Below the pieces are notes generated by a model. That model was given only the letters and a program-made list of their open reading frames with translations, was not told where the DNA came from and made no database searches. Shown here in pieces: positions 1 to 7,800 of a DNA stretch of 11,580 bases; the first letter of the stretch is position 1, and each line of letters begins with the position of its first letter. The stretch comes from Dunaliella salina (lineage: Eukaryota; Chlorophyta; Chlorophyceae; Chlamydomonadales; Dunaliellaceae). The position numbers and the translations under genes were made by a program. The stretch is from positions 321,057 through 332,636 of the forward strand of contig MU069596.1 of assembly GCA_002284615.2 (NCBI GenBank), in the 5' to 3' direction.

Positions 1-1
1 T

Positions 2-15
2 GTGCGCGCGCGCGC
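2..15. repeat. alternating purine-pyrimidine (GC)n tract
   Basis: A GTGCGCGCGCGCGC run lies at the window edge and may extend left. Such alternating tracts can adopt Z-DNA. No function can be assigned. Confidence 0.6.
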
Positions 16-329
16 TGCCTGCCCACCTGTGCAATAGGACCTCCGTTGACCACAACTCATCGCCGCCAAATAGCCTAGCTATTTAGGGAGCGCCTCAGCT
101 CGTCTTTAAAAATGCTACTACTTCCATTGAAATTTGACTTTCTGCCAAAAATGAACACACCCTTAATTAAAGCTTTATAGCCACAGCACTGCACGTAAAC
201 CACGAGCGCCACGAACTTTTTCCCTAGCCCTCCCTTGATGAGCGCCCTTGATGGTGATTCAGCGATGTGGCATCAATGTCAACGGGGTTGAGCGGAGCTG
301 CTGAGGTGTCTTTGACGACGCTCTAGAGC

Positions 330-353
330 TTGGCCAAACCCTCGTTTGGCCAA
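330..353. repeat. perfect 9-bp hairpin
   Basis: TTGGCCAAA and TTTGGCCAA are exact reverse complements separated by a 6-base loop (CCCTCG). There is no T-run after it and the context is eukaryotic, so this is not a bacterial-style terminator. Confidence 0.7.
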
Positions 354-737
354 CCAGCACACCCCGATGTTGAGTAAACATGCAGAATTATTCAATTGTT
401 GAGGTTTATCGACGGGCCTTGGTCCACGGAACTATGAATGGCTCGTCTGTCATAGCAGATACCTTGGTCATTCTCAGCTCTGTGGGCACGAGAGCCTTCC
501 ACACTCTGCAAGGCCCCATAAAAGGTTCTAATCTGAGGATATGCCAAGCTTGAAAGCCTGAGGTGCAGTGAGTGGGCCACGATGGCCAGGTGAGCAGAGG
601 TGTGAAACTGGTAAACCATAGGGCTTGCAATTCAAGGCAAACTCCGGATGGGGGCTCCGCCAAAAAGGGCCTGAGCCTCGAATATCTGGTAAGCATCATA
701 ATAGATACGACAACACATGAGAGACAAGAAACAAAGA

Positions 738-785
738 TTTTCCAGCCGATCCCGATCAAGATTTCACGCATCAGTGGCTGGAAAA
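738..785. repeat. perfect 10-bp inverted repeat, 28-nt loop
   Basis: TTTTCCAGCC (738-747) pairs with GGCTGGAAAA (776-785). No coding content or target-site duplication was seen. Confidence 0.65.
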
Positions 786-892
786 CTGTAAAGGGTGGAG
801 CAGAGCCACCTGGTAAGACAGCCATATAAGCAGGTTGGACAGCATCTGGGGCAGGTCAGAATGTACAGATGGGGGCCTCAGCCTGATGCCGT

Positions 893-974
893 AGGCCTCC
901 CTTGCCAATGGCCCTTCATTCATATGTCATCGTTCCAAGTTGAAATGTGGGAACGTACTGATGAAGGGAGGCCT
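893..974. repeat. nested fold-back element
   Basis: The outer arms AGGCCTCCCTT (893-903) and AAGGGAGGCCT (964-974) are exact 11-bp inverted repeats. Inside them CGTTCC (931-936) pairs with GGAACG (950-955), and CCCTTCAT (912-919) can also pair with ATGAAGGG (961-968). This could be a degenerate miniature element or a chance palindrome. Confidence 0.55.
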
Positions 975-1139
975 GTAGTTAGATTGCCACATCCAACACA
1001 TAATATGTGCAACACTGCAAGAGTGCCGCTATACCCATACAATCAGAAAACATGACAAACATGCATTGCTGCATGCGCCGAGCTGGTCTGTGAGTACTCC
1101 ATAGGACCATTCACCAAGTTGGCTGGGCGAAGTGCATCG

Positions 1140-1149
1140 CCCCCCCCCC
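1140..1149 (+). repeat. C10 homopolymer
   Basis: Ten consecutive C are followed by GGGAG. The tract is prone to length error in sequencing and replication. Confidence 0.8.
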
Positions 1150-1198
1150 GGGAGCACAGCGCCTCGCGTGCTGCCCTTAGGTTACCCATGCAATCACA

Positions 1199-1270
1199 TG
1201 CTGGCGTGCACCAGCAGCATGTCATGCCTTAGCCACCCTTCAAACTTGTTGCATACACCCAAGAAACAGC
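1199..1270 (-). pseudogene. decayed duplicate of GMK exon 3
   Basis: The minus strand of this stretch reads CFLGVCNKFEGW followed by LRHDMLLVHASM and a TGA stop. Exon 3 has [12 protein letters not shown] followed by [12 protein letters not shown] at the same spacing. The core (1215-1248 against 1339-1372) matches at 29 of 34 bases, offset 124 bp. The copy starts about 17 nt past the exon 3 donor. Similarity becomes patchy toward where exon 3 ends. The stop and the lack of clean splice sites argue that it is a relic. Confidence 0.75.
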
Positions 1271-1287
1271 CTTGCATGTTTCCTCAC

Positions 1288-1426
1288 CTGCTGCCGAGGG
1301 ATGCCTTTGTAGTCACCATACACATTGGCATGCTCTAACAGCATGTCATCCTTTATCCACCCCTCAAATTTGGGTCGGTCCACAAAGAAATAGTCTCGTC
1401 CCTCCACCTCGTTGGGCCGCCTTGGT
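1288..1426 (-). CDS. GMK: GMK exon 3: GMP-binding exon
   Basis: Acceptor TTTACAG|ACC and donor CAGCAG|GTGAGG bound one base plus 46 codons. The junction rebuilds [12 protein letters not shown], where the family places the Arg and Glu residues that hold the GMP phosphate and base. [25 protein letters not shown] and DYKGIPRQQ follow. The Glu of LLEHA and the Tyr of the YGDYKG loop match the other GMP contacts known in yeast guanylate kinase. The exon ends in phase 0 just where the plant proteins continue into the lid helix. Confidence 0.93.
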
Positions 1427-2381
1427 CTGTAAAGAAAGGTACATAGGGCGTTGGTGCTTACTGAGAATGTTCAAACTTGAGAGCGCGGAAAACTGTTGCA
1501 GCAGCTCAATTGAAAATAAGCTTTTTCAACCCTGAAGTCTTAGCCGAAAGTGGAGTGGAGCAAGGCAGCACCATGCATTTGGCCTATCACCACCAAAATG
1601 GATACCAAGCTTGATGGCACCCCTCACGCCGCCTGTTTGAGATAAATTTTCAATGGGCGCAGCTTGTTGCAATCATAAATGCATGTTATGGTATACATGC
1701 GTAAGTGTGCTTAAATGGGAGTGGAGAAATGAGCTCAGCTCTTCTCACCTAGATGTGGCTGTCACCACGAAGTACAAATCGCCTCTGGCTTCTTTCAGCT
1801 TCTGCACCACAGCATCCTTGCCAACTCCGCTAGGGCCGCTGATAATGATGACAACAGGCTTTGGAGGGGGCAGCTGCAGTGATGCAACGGTACATGCACA
1901 CAGGTTAGTTGGTGCACGGAGGGAGACATAGGGACATTTATGGTACCCTGGAGTAGAAAAGGCACATGTACTGCGAGGTGCAAATCTGATGAAATTTTTA
2001 TAACTTTTCTGCCCCATTCTCTGCAACTCTGCAGCATGACAATCCTGCCCTTACCAATGGTGTGGAGTTGAGGGGGCCCAGCAGCTGCTCCAATGCAGGT
2101 GCCAGCTCCCGGTTGTGCACCTCAGGAATGTGCGGCAAGGGTTGTTGGGTGCTACCAGGTTGCTGCTGCTGTGGCTGCGTGGCTTCAACACAGCCAGTGG
2201 TAGAGGGTTGCAAGGACATGGCTGCAGATGGCACTACTGTGGTGTGGTCCCAATGGTGTGGTCCCAATGGTGTGGAGCGAGGCTGTCCCGAGGGCAAAAT
2301 GTTGGGCCCAAGCGGCGCTGACAATGAGCGAAACAACCTTGAGGATGCGTTGGTGGAGAGAGCTCTGCCCAGGAATGCCAT
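1288..2381 (-). CDS. GMK: guanylate kinase, organellar type, 5' part of gene (three exons, 3' part missing)
   Basis: Guanylate kinase transfers phosphate from ATP to GMP to give GDP. Model: join of 2381-2055, 1873-1749 and 1426-1288 on the minus strand. The junctions are phase 0 and phase 2, and all introns are GT-AG. The spliced frame reads through without a stop for about 196 residues. Visible motifs are the P-loop GPSGVGKD, then [17 protein letters not shown] (the GMP-binding Ser/Arg/Arg/Glu region), DYFFV, LLEHA and VYGDYKGIP. The wording ([19 protein letters not shown]) is closest to plant plastid or mitochondrial guanylate kinases rather than the cytosolic form. A presequence of roughly 100 residues precedes the P-loop. 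The lid and C-terminal half (VDxQG motif onward) is not seen in 1-1287, so the gene either continues left of the window or is broken. The family call is firm. Plastid versus mitochondrion is not decided. Confidence 0.9.
1427..1748 (-). other. GMK: GMK intron 2 (322 nt)
   Basis: The intron lies between two well-supported exons. It has a GTGAGA donor and a TTTACAG acceptor with a pyrimidine-rich tail. I see no repeats, exon copies or RNA gene in it. Confidence 0.8.
1749..1873 (-). CDS. GMK: GMK exon 2: P-loop exon
   Basis: The exon has 41 codons plus two bases, with acceptor CTGCAG|CTG and donor TCTAG|GTGAGA. It encodes a hydrophobic beta strand (KPVVIII), the ATP-binding P-loop [12 protein letters not shown], and FVVTATS, which leads into the GMP site. 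The preceding 181-nt intron carries a perfect ACTAAC branch-point motif at 1909-1904, about 30 nt before the acceptor, which supports the junction. The exon ends in phase 2 and an Arg codon is completed by the next exon. Confidence 0.93.
2055..2381 (-). CDS. GMK: GMK exon 1: start codon, presequence and linker
   Basis: The exon has 109 codons from the ATG at 2381 (reading [20 protein letters not shown]) to donor TTG|GTAAGG. The Arg/Ser/Ala-rich start with almost no acidic residues is typical of an organelle targeting peptide. It runs into a Pro/Gln-rich stretch (QPQQQQP) and then a segment ([16 protein letters not shown]) resembling the short helix ahead of the kinase core in plant organellar enzymes. 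This is the only ATG in frame upstream of the linker; the frame stays open to 2444 but without another ATG. A second in-frame ATG (Met55, at 2219) could give a form without the presequence. A 14-bp direct repeat lies between the two. Confidence 0.75.
2241..2275. repeat. 14-bp direct repeat, 2.5 copies, inside GMK exon 1
   Basis: GGTGTGGTCCCAAT occurs at 2241-2254 and 2255-2268, then GGTGTGG follows. The unit is not a multiple of three, so a change in copy number shifts the frame between the presequence ATG and the kinase core. Confidence 0.85.
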
Positions 2382-2793
2382 AAGGGCGCGCTTTCCCCAA
2401 CACAAGTGCAGCAATTCGTGTGCTACAACGGATGAAGTTACCACAGTTTGGTGACCAACAAGTGATAATGTGTAGTCTCTGTCGAACGCGTGGCGCTTAC
2501 AACTTATTGATGCGCAACGTTGCCCCTAGCGGATAACGAACTGCACCACAAAACTTTAGGTTCGCACTCAGCAAGCCATATTATTAAAAGTAATCATGTT
2601 TGCTTGTTTTGAAAGAGTCGTGAAGGACAAACCCTTATCCTGCATACAAGAGTGAAGGTGGGGGGGCATGGTACCACAGTTCCTTTGAGGAAGATCGGGG
2701 AATTTGTGCATGGAACCTAAGGCATTGAGCCTCGTCTTGCCTATATTCATGGTTGCATGCACCTGTGGTGTGTGCAGGAGCTGACACGCCAAA
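2382..2793. promoter_or_regulatory. divergent spacer, candidate bidirectional promoter
   Basis: About 410 bp separate the GMK start (minus) from the candidate start of the plus-strand gene at 2794. The only clearly AT-rich block is around 2577-2593 (ATATTATTAAAAGTAA), which could serve as a TATA-like element for the plus-strand gene. I see no other recognisable element. The promoter role is inferred from the layout only. Confidence 0.3.
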
Positions 2794-2848
2794 ATGGTTC
2801 GCCCAGCTCTCCTCCGCAAGACATTGAATTTGGCTGCAGCCGCAAGAG
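2794..2848 (+). CDS. candidate first coding exon, presequence-like (OPR gene 5' end)
   Basis: An ATG in good context (CCAAAATGG) opens MVRPALLRKTLNLAAAAR, with basic, Leu/Ala-rich, amphipathic composition like a mitochondrial or plastid presequence. The frame closes about 18 codons later unless spliced. Directly after the Arg codon lies AAGAG|GCAAGT, a textbook match to the rarer GC-AG class of donor, leaving phase 1. That phase fits the acceptors at 3361 and 3385 of the next candidate exon. A GT donor two codons on (GGCAA|GTATGA) is an alternative but gives a different phase. Linking this exon to the OPR gene is inference. Confidence 0.35.
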
Positions 2849-3164
2849 GCAAGTATGAGGGCCTGAAAAGTTTTCCATGCAGCACGATGTGCCCTCATTC
2901 AATGCACTGACTTGCAATTGCTGATGCTGTACAGGACGTATATCTGATACTGGATGGTAATCCTCACTCTGCACGGATGGAATTCTGTGCATCTGCACCA
3001 CCATGCGTGCTGCATCAACAACAATCAACAGCATTTGTTATCGTGATGCAATTTGGGTGACTCTTTGCGAGCTAATGAGGTAGCTAAAAGGTTACCGCGT
3101 GTGGATCAGTATGAAGATGTAATGTCTTCGGAGTTCATGCGATGCCTTCAGTAAAGGTTTACAC

Positions 3165-3247
<83 letters not shown>

Positions 3248-3361
3248 GCATGAATGCACACAACCAAGTGCGGATGCGGCGCCCAGCAACGGGGCTTGCC
3301 CAGATGTGTCCTCCTGACTAAGCATGTTCAGCGCAATGCGCCAAAATTGTGGATTATGCAG
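2849..3361 (+). other. candidate intron carrying a (CA)40 array
   Basis: No coding signal is seen. The region holds the dinucleotide array at 3167-3246 and no recognised RNA gene. It is an intron only if the exons at 2794 and 3362 are real. Otherwise it is intergenic. Confidence 0.3.
3167..3246 (+). repeat. (CA)40 microsatellite
   Basis: This is an uninterrupted 80-bp run of CA. Thr-His or Cys-Val reading frames across it are artefacts of the repeat. Confidence 0.98.
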
Positions 3362-3470
3362 ATGGCCTACATCAAGTGGGCACAGGATTGCAACAGGAGC
3401 TCGGCTGGCAAGACTTCAATTTGCCTCCTGGTCTAGGCAACCAGAATTCCAACAATGCCCCTGGTCCTAG
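3362..3470 (+). CDS. candidate Gln/Asn-rich exon of the OPR gene
   Basis: The open frame reads through LQQELGWQDFNLPPGLGNQ and NSNNAPGPR to a plausible donor, CCTAG|GTACGG, in phase 2. Possible acceptors are TTATGCAG at 3361 and GGGCACAG at 3385, both phase 1. The phase 2 donor matches acceptor CGCAG|GAGC at 3870, which enters the frame of the large exon. Low-complexity linkers of this kind are usual near the N terminus of algal OPR proteins. There is no domain match, so this rests on frame and phase only. Confidence 0.3.
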
Positions 3471-3870
3471 GTACGGACAACCCCTCAGAAAGAGTGCTGC
3501 CTTACATGCTCAAACCCTTGACTACTGCATTTCTTCCTCATGCAGGGTGTAGCTGTGTGCTCCACTGTTTGTTGTACAAATCAAAGCACAATGCCTGTGC
3601 AAGACTGCTTGTTGCGCACCTCAGTATGCCATGCCTGACTTGCTCATTCACTTTGCATACAGCTACGCGCTGTTCACACATGCGCACAGGTAACCACATT
3701 TAGGGGCCCACCTCGTCAACTATGTGCCTCAGTCCGTTTGGATTGTGGTTCTAGTGAAGTTGTAATCAATGGTAAAGCATGGTATGCAGATGACAGCGCA
3801 GGATGTGCTAGTTGCGCCAAGATCGAAAGCCATCTTTTGTCTGCAACAATCCATGGCTATTGTATCGCAG
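3471..3870 (+). other. stretch before the Pro/Ala-rich exon, no gene recognised
   Basis: This is an intron if the flanking exon choices are right. I see no repeats. The ATG at 3853 (CCATGG) has good context, but its frame stops at a TAG after 23 codons. Confidence 0.3.
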
Positions 3871-4806
3871 GAGCCCCTTCCCGCACAGCTCCCGCGCCGG
3901 CCGCCAATGGACATCGCTCCATAGCAACCTTCCACACAGCGGCATCAGCCCACTCGTGCTGGGCACTCAGATCCTCCCTGCATTGCACAGCCACCATCAG
4001 CACCAGTACAGCTACCCACACCGCAAGCCATACCCCCTGGCCAATCCCCCGCCCCGTCCTCATGCTCCCTTCCAAAAAGGGCTACCGCTGCTGCACGCAC
4101 CCCCCGCACCCAAGCCAGCTGGGTCCATTCGCGGGGCCCCTTTGACTGCGCCTTTGGTGGCACCCGCACCCACCTGGGTTTCTCAATCCCCAACAGCTGC
4201 TGCCCCTACGACCTCCACCAGCAGCACTGCAGCCACCATCCAGCAGGATGGTGCAGGCTCACCACCTGGTAATGGTGTACGCCGGGCTCAGGAGGGGGCC
4301 CCTCAGCTTCAAAGGCTCGTTGGGGGGGCAGGGCAGGCCCTGAGAACAGGGGAGGTCGAGGCAGCGAAGGATGCGGAAGCTGGCTCAGCACTTGCGGCAG
4401 GGGGCGGCCATGCGCACTTGCACAGGCCAACGGACATTCTGGGACTAGAAGGCTTTGTTGCCAACCAAGCTCCTGCTGTGGGTGGGTCTGGCAAGGGCAG
4501 CTTTACAGAGAGAGGGGGCCCGTCCCATAGGTTGACGGCACAGCAAGGAGTGATAGGCAAGCTGCCCGGTCAGGACCTGCCCCCAAGTGGCCGCATGGAG
4601 GCACCCTTCCCCTCCATTCCACCCCCTCATCAGCAGCGGGTGCATCATCCTGCAGCTGCCATGCAGCAGCCCCTGCACCCAACACGCAAGCGCGCGCGAG
4701 GCAGTGGCGTGTCTGTGGCCCTGAACAAGAGCATCATGAGCGCAAGCTGCGTTGGAGAGCTGCTCGCTCTTGTGCGCGCGCGGGGGCACAACTTTGACTT
4801 CTTCAA
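3871..4806 (+). CDS. OPR gene: large Pro/Ala-rich exon
   Basis: About 312 codons, open in one frame to donor TTCAA|GTGAGT (phase 2). The first two thirds are low-complexity (Pro, Ala, Ser, Thr, His). From about 4700 a structured part begins: a basic RKRAR cluster, then LNKSIMSASCVGELLALVRA and GHNFDFF, the usual lead-in helix of algal OPR/RAP proteins. The reading frame is convincing from about 4090 onward. Before that a second frame is also open and Pro-rich, so the acceptor at 3870 and the first 70 codons are tentative. Confidence 0.7.
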
Positions 4807-7800
4807 GTGAGTGGGGTTGCACGCAGTGCTGCAAGGGAGAAGGGGGGTGATGATTTATGTAAGGTCATGAAGTGGCTTACACTGGCTTCCACTCCCTAAG
4901 TGCCCCTCCACAAGGCTATACTCTGCTTGCATGAGATTGTGCGTACTTGCATGAAAAAATGTGCGCAACAAAGCACTGTGGTTGAGGCGGGTGCACATTA
5001 GGCCTTTGGAACCGGTGAACTCGCCCTCTTCGCTACCTTAGTCATGTCCCTGTTTGCGCATTTTTAGCAATTGGCGACCTGTTGTTGTCTTGGCGACTAC
5101 TCCTCGTTGACAGGCTGAGGCTGACCAGCTGCCAGGCATCCTGGCTGCTTATGGTATGGGAGGTTGCTGTGGGACAGATCAGACCAACAGTCTGTATGAA
5201 GATTTGTTTGCGTCAAGAGTTCATGCATGTTTCTACAGATACGTCATGGTATTGTCATGCCCTTGCAGGGAAGTAAGGTTGGCCTATTCCGTATGCATAT
5301 GCTGTGTATTTCAGCTTTTTAGCAGGGAAAATACAGTATATGTAGGGAGTGTATATGTGGAATTGGCCAGCCCTACATGTCCATGTCCGCATCCTCCACA
5401 CTGAGCACTTCTCTGCTGCCCACTCCTCCATGATGCGCGCACCTACCCTCACCTTATGGCAATCACCGCCCACGCATGCATGCAGCATCTCCAGCGCTGT
5501 GTCCCGCGCACCCAAACTCGTCGAGGCCGAGCATGCATCTGCCAAGAGCAGCGCCAAAGCAACGCCGCTGCACGCATGCGCGCCTGCCAGCCACCCGCCC
5601 AACATGTACAGTGCTGAGGCGGCTGTGCATTCGCAAGAAGCCCAAGAAAGGCAGCCTGCAGCTCCGGCACCTGCCAGTTGCCCAGCAAACACGCCACACC
5701 AGCCGCCCATGGGCGAAGGCGCAAAAGCACTGGCCGCCCACCTGTATGCGCTGAGCTTGCAGCACCTGCACACCTTTGACGCGCGGGGGCTGGCCAACAC
5801 AGCCTGGGCGTTTGCAAAGATGCGTTATGTGCCGGACAGTGTTTTGCCTGCGGCGCTGTCTGTAGAAGCCTGCACACGTATCAATGAATTCGCGGCGCAG
5901 GTGTGTGCTCATCCGTGGCAGACAATAAGGAGGGGAATGTGTCCATGAGTGTGACTGAGTGGTGTGCTCGTGTGCCCACATTCGCCAGCTTGCCAAATGA
6001 ATGTCAAGGCATGTAATAGATGACATGTTGAGTCAGGAGAAGTTGATGTGCTATGGCTTGCAGGATCATGAGGGTGGTGCAGCAGGGTCGGCTCAAAGTG
6101 GCTGTGCCCGTAGTTTCCTAGGCTTGCACAGAATTCAGAAACCTCGTCGGAATTTGTGGGTTGCAAGTGTGGAAGCAAATTGAAGTGCTTGGATGGCAAG
6201 CGTTGAAAGGGCAGTTTTGAAGCTGTGAGTCTCCTTGTGCACCCTTGCAGCTTGCTTCCTGACGGTGGTGATGTGCTAAATCTGCAACAGCTTTCAGGTG
6301 TTCATTTGCTTGGGGGCCATCCTAGGGTGCCCCGCTTTGCCTGCTTTAGTCCTGTGAGCTTGGAATGTCACCCTTTACTGCTTTTGCTGTGGTCTTCATG
6401 CGCAGTATGCACAGGGTGTGCTCAACCTTGCAGTCGGCATGCACTGGATGCGCACGCATAATCTTCTGTGCAACCTTGCCATGCAAATTGCAGCCGGCAG
6501 GCACTGGATGCAAGTGTTGCGTGTCTGACCATGTGGTCTTTTTCATGCCCTGCATGCATATGCAGAACTTGTCCAACCTCGCGTGGGCGATGGTCTACAT
6601 GCACTTTAGGGACCCACACCTTCTGGGCCTCATGGCCAACCGCGTGCTGCTGCTACTGGACCAATTCAAGCCCCAGGAGCTGGCCAACATCATGTAGGTC
6701 CCATCATCGCCGTGCATGCATACCAAAAATCATTGATGCATTGTTTTGTGGGCCCGATTGTGCCCCCGCAGTGCTCTCTGCTGTTTTGTCCTTGCTGGTG
6801 CATGTAAGGTGAAGCCAAGGGTTTTCAGGCAAGTCCTGGTGCTGGCCAGCATTTTCAGTGGCTCCATTGCAGGAATGGGTGGCCAATGGAGGAGAGCTTC
6901 ACTTCGAATGGGTGGCCACAGGGTGTGCATTATCAATATGCCATTCAAGAAGAAGCACAGCAGTTCAGCAGGAACAACCCCTACACACTTCAAAGCTGAG
7001 TCAAAGCACAGACTCAAAGAAAGACGTGGTCACAAACTCAGGAGGACTGCATGTTGTGGACAATTGAACCCAATCAAGGTCCAGCAGTCAAGGTCTTTCT
7101 GTGCTGGAATCAATGGACACCATCATCCCTCACCCCCTCAAAATCCAGTCCTACTTATCAAATCATGCGGCACACCTGCATGCCTGTAGGTGGGCATTTG
7201 CAAGCCTCTGGAACCTGCTTGCTGATCCACTAACATGGCACACACCTGTATGCCTGCAGGTGGGCATTTGCAAGCCTCTGGAACCTGCCTGCTGATCCAC
7301 TAACATGGCACACACCTGTATGCCTGCAGTGGGCATTTGCAATCCTTGAACCTGCCTACTGACCCACTAACATGGCACACACCTGCATGTCTGCAGGTGG
7401 GCATTTGCAATCCTTGAACCTGCCTACTGACCCACTAACATGGCACACACCTGCACGTCTGCAGGTGGGCATTTGCAAGTTTGGAGCAGCACGACCACAC
7501 CACGCTGTCCGCCCTGAGTGCTCGTGCTGCCCAACTAGGCCCCCGAGCGTTCAAAGAACAAGAGATCAGCAACATCATCTGGGCACTGGGCAGGTGCGTA
7601 CATGAAGGGGGTATGGGTGGGGGCGTTCAAAGAACAAGGAATCAGCAGCAGATCTGGGCACTGGGCAGGTGCGCAGTTGAAGGGGGAGTGCGTTTTCCAA
7701 CGGGGCTTGCAGCGGGTGGCAAGCAGTGGTTTTCGTCTGCAAATTTCAAGTGTTACTTGTGCAAACTTTGGCCTGTGGTCTCTTTTGATGCTTGCCCTGG

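Larger units (their letters stand above)
1..1198. other. no gene recognised; probably GMK intron 3 or beyond
   Basis: If the GMK gene is intact, its fourth exon lies left of the window and this is intron. I searched the minus strand for the missing lid and C-terminal motifs (VDxQG and similar) and saw none. Open frames here, such as the one at 406-825 on the minus strand, resemble no protein family I recognise. The stretch holds a few inverted repeats and simple tracts, listed separately. Confidence 0.5.

Noticed and set aside
330..353. Rho-independent terminator
   Set aside because: The hairpin is not followed by a T-run and the genes are nuclear eukaryotic.
406..825. 139-codon minus-strand open frame as a gene
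   Set aside because: It has no ATG I could trust, no recognisable domain and no splice context. It overlaps a simple inverted repeat and sits where GMK intron is expected.
2568..2898. Minus-strand frames of 87-105 codons in the spacer
   Set aside because: They are antisense to the presequence-like plus-strand ATG frame at 2794, have no domain and lack an intron-compatible continuation. The plus-strand reading explains the composition better.
5082..5274. Extra exons in the intron 4807-5485 (for example after CTACAG at 5239 or TTGACAG at 5112)
   Set aside because: They would insert peptide with no OPR character, while direct splicing from 4806 to 5486 gives the expected lead-in helix in the right phase.
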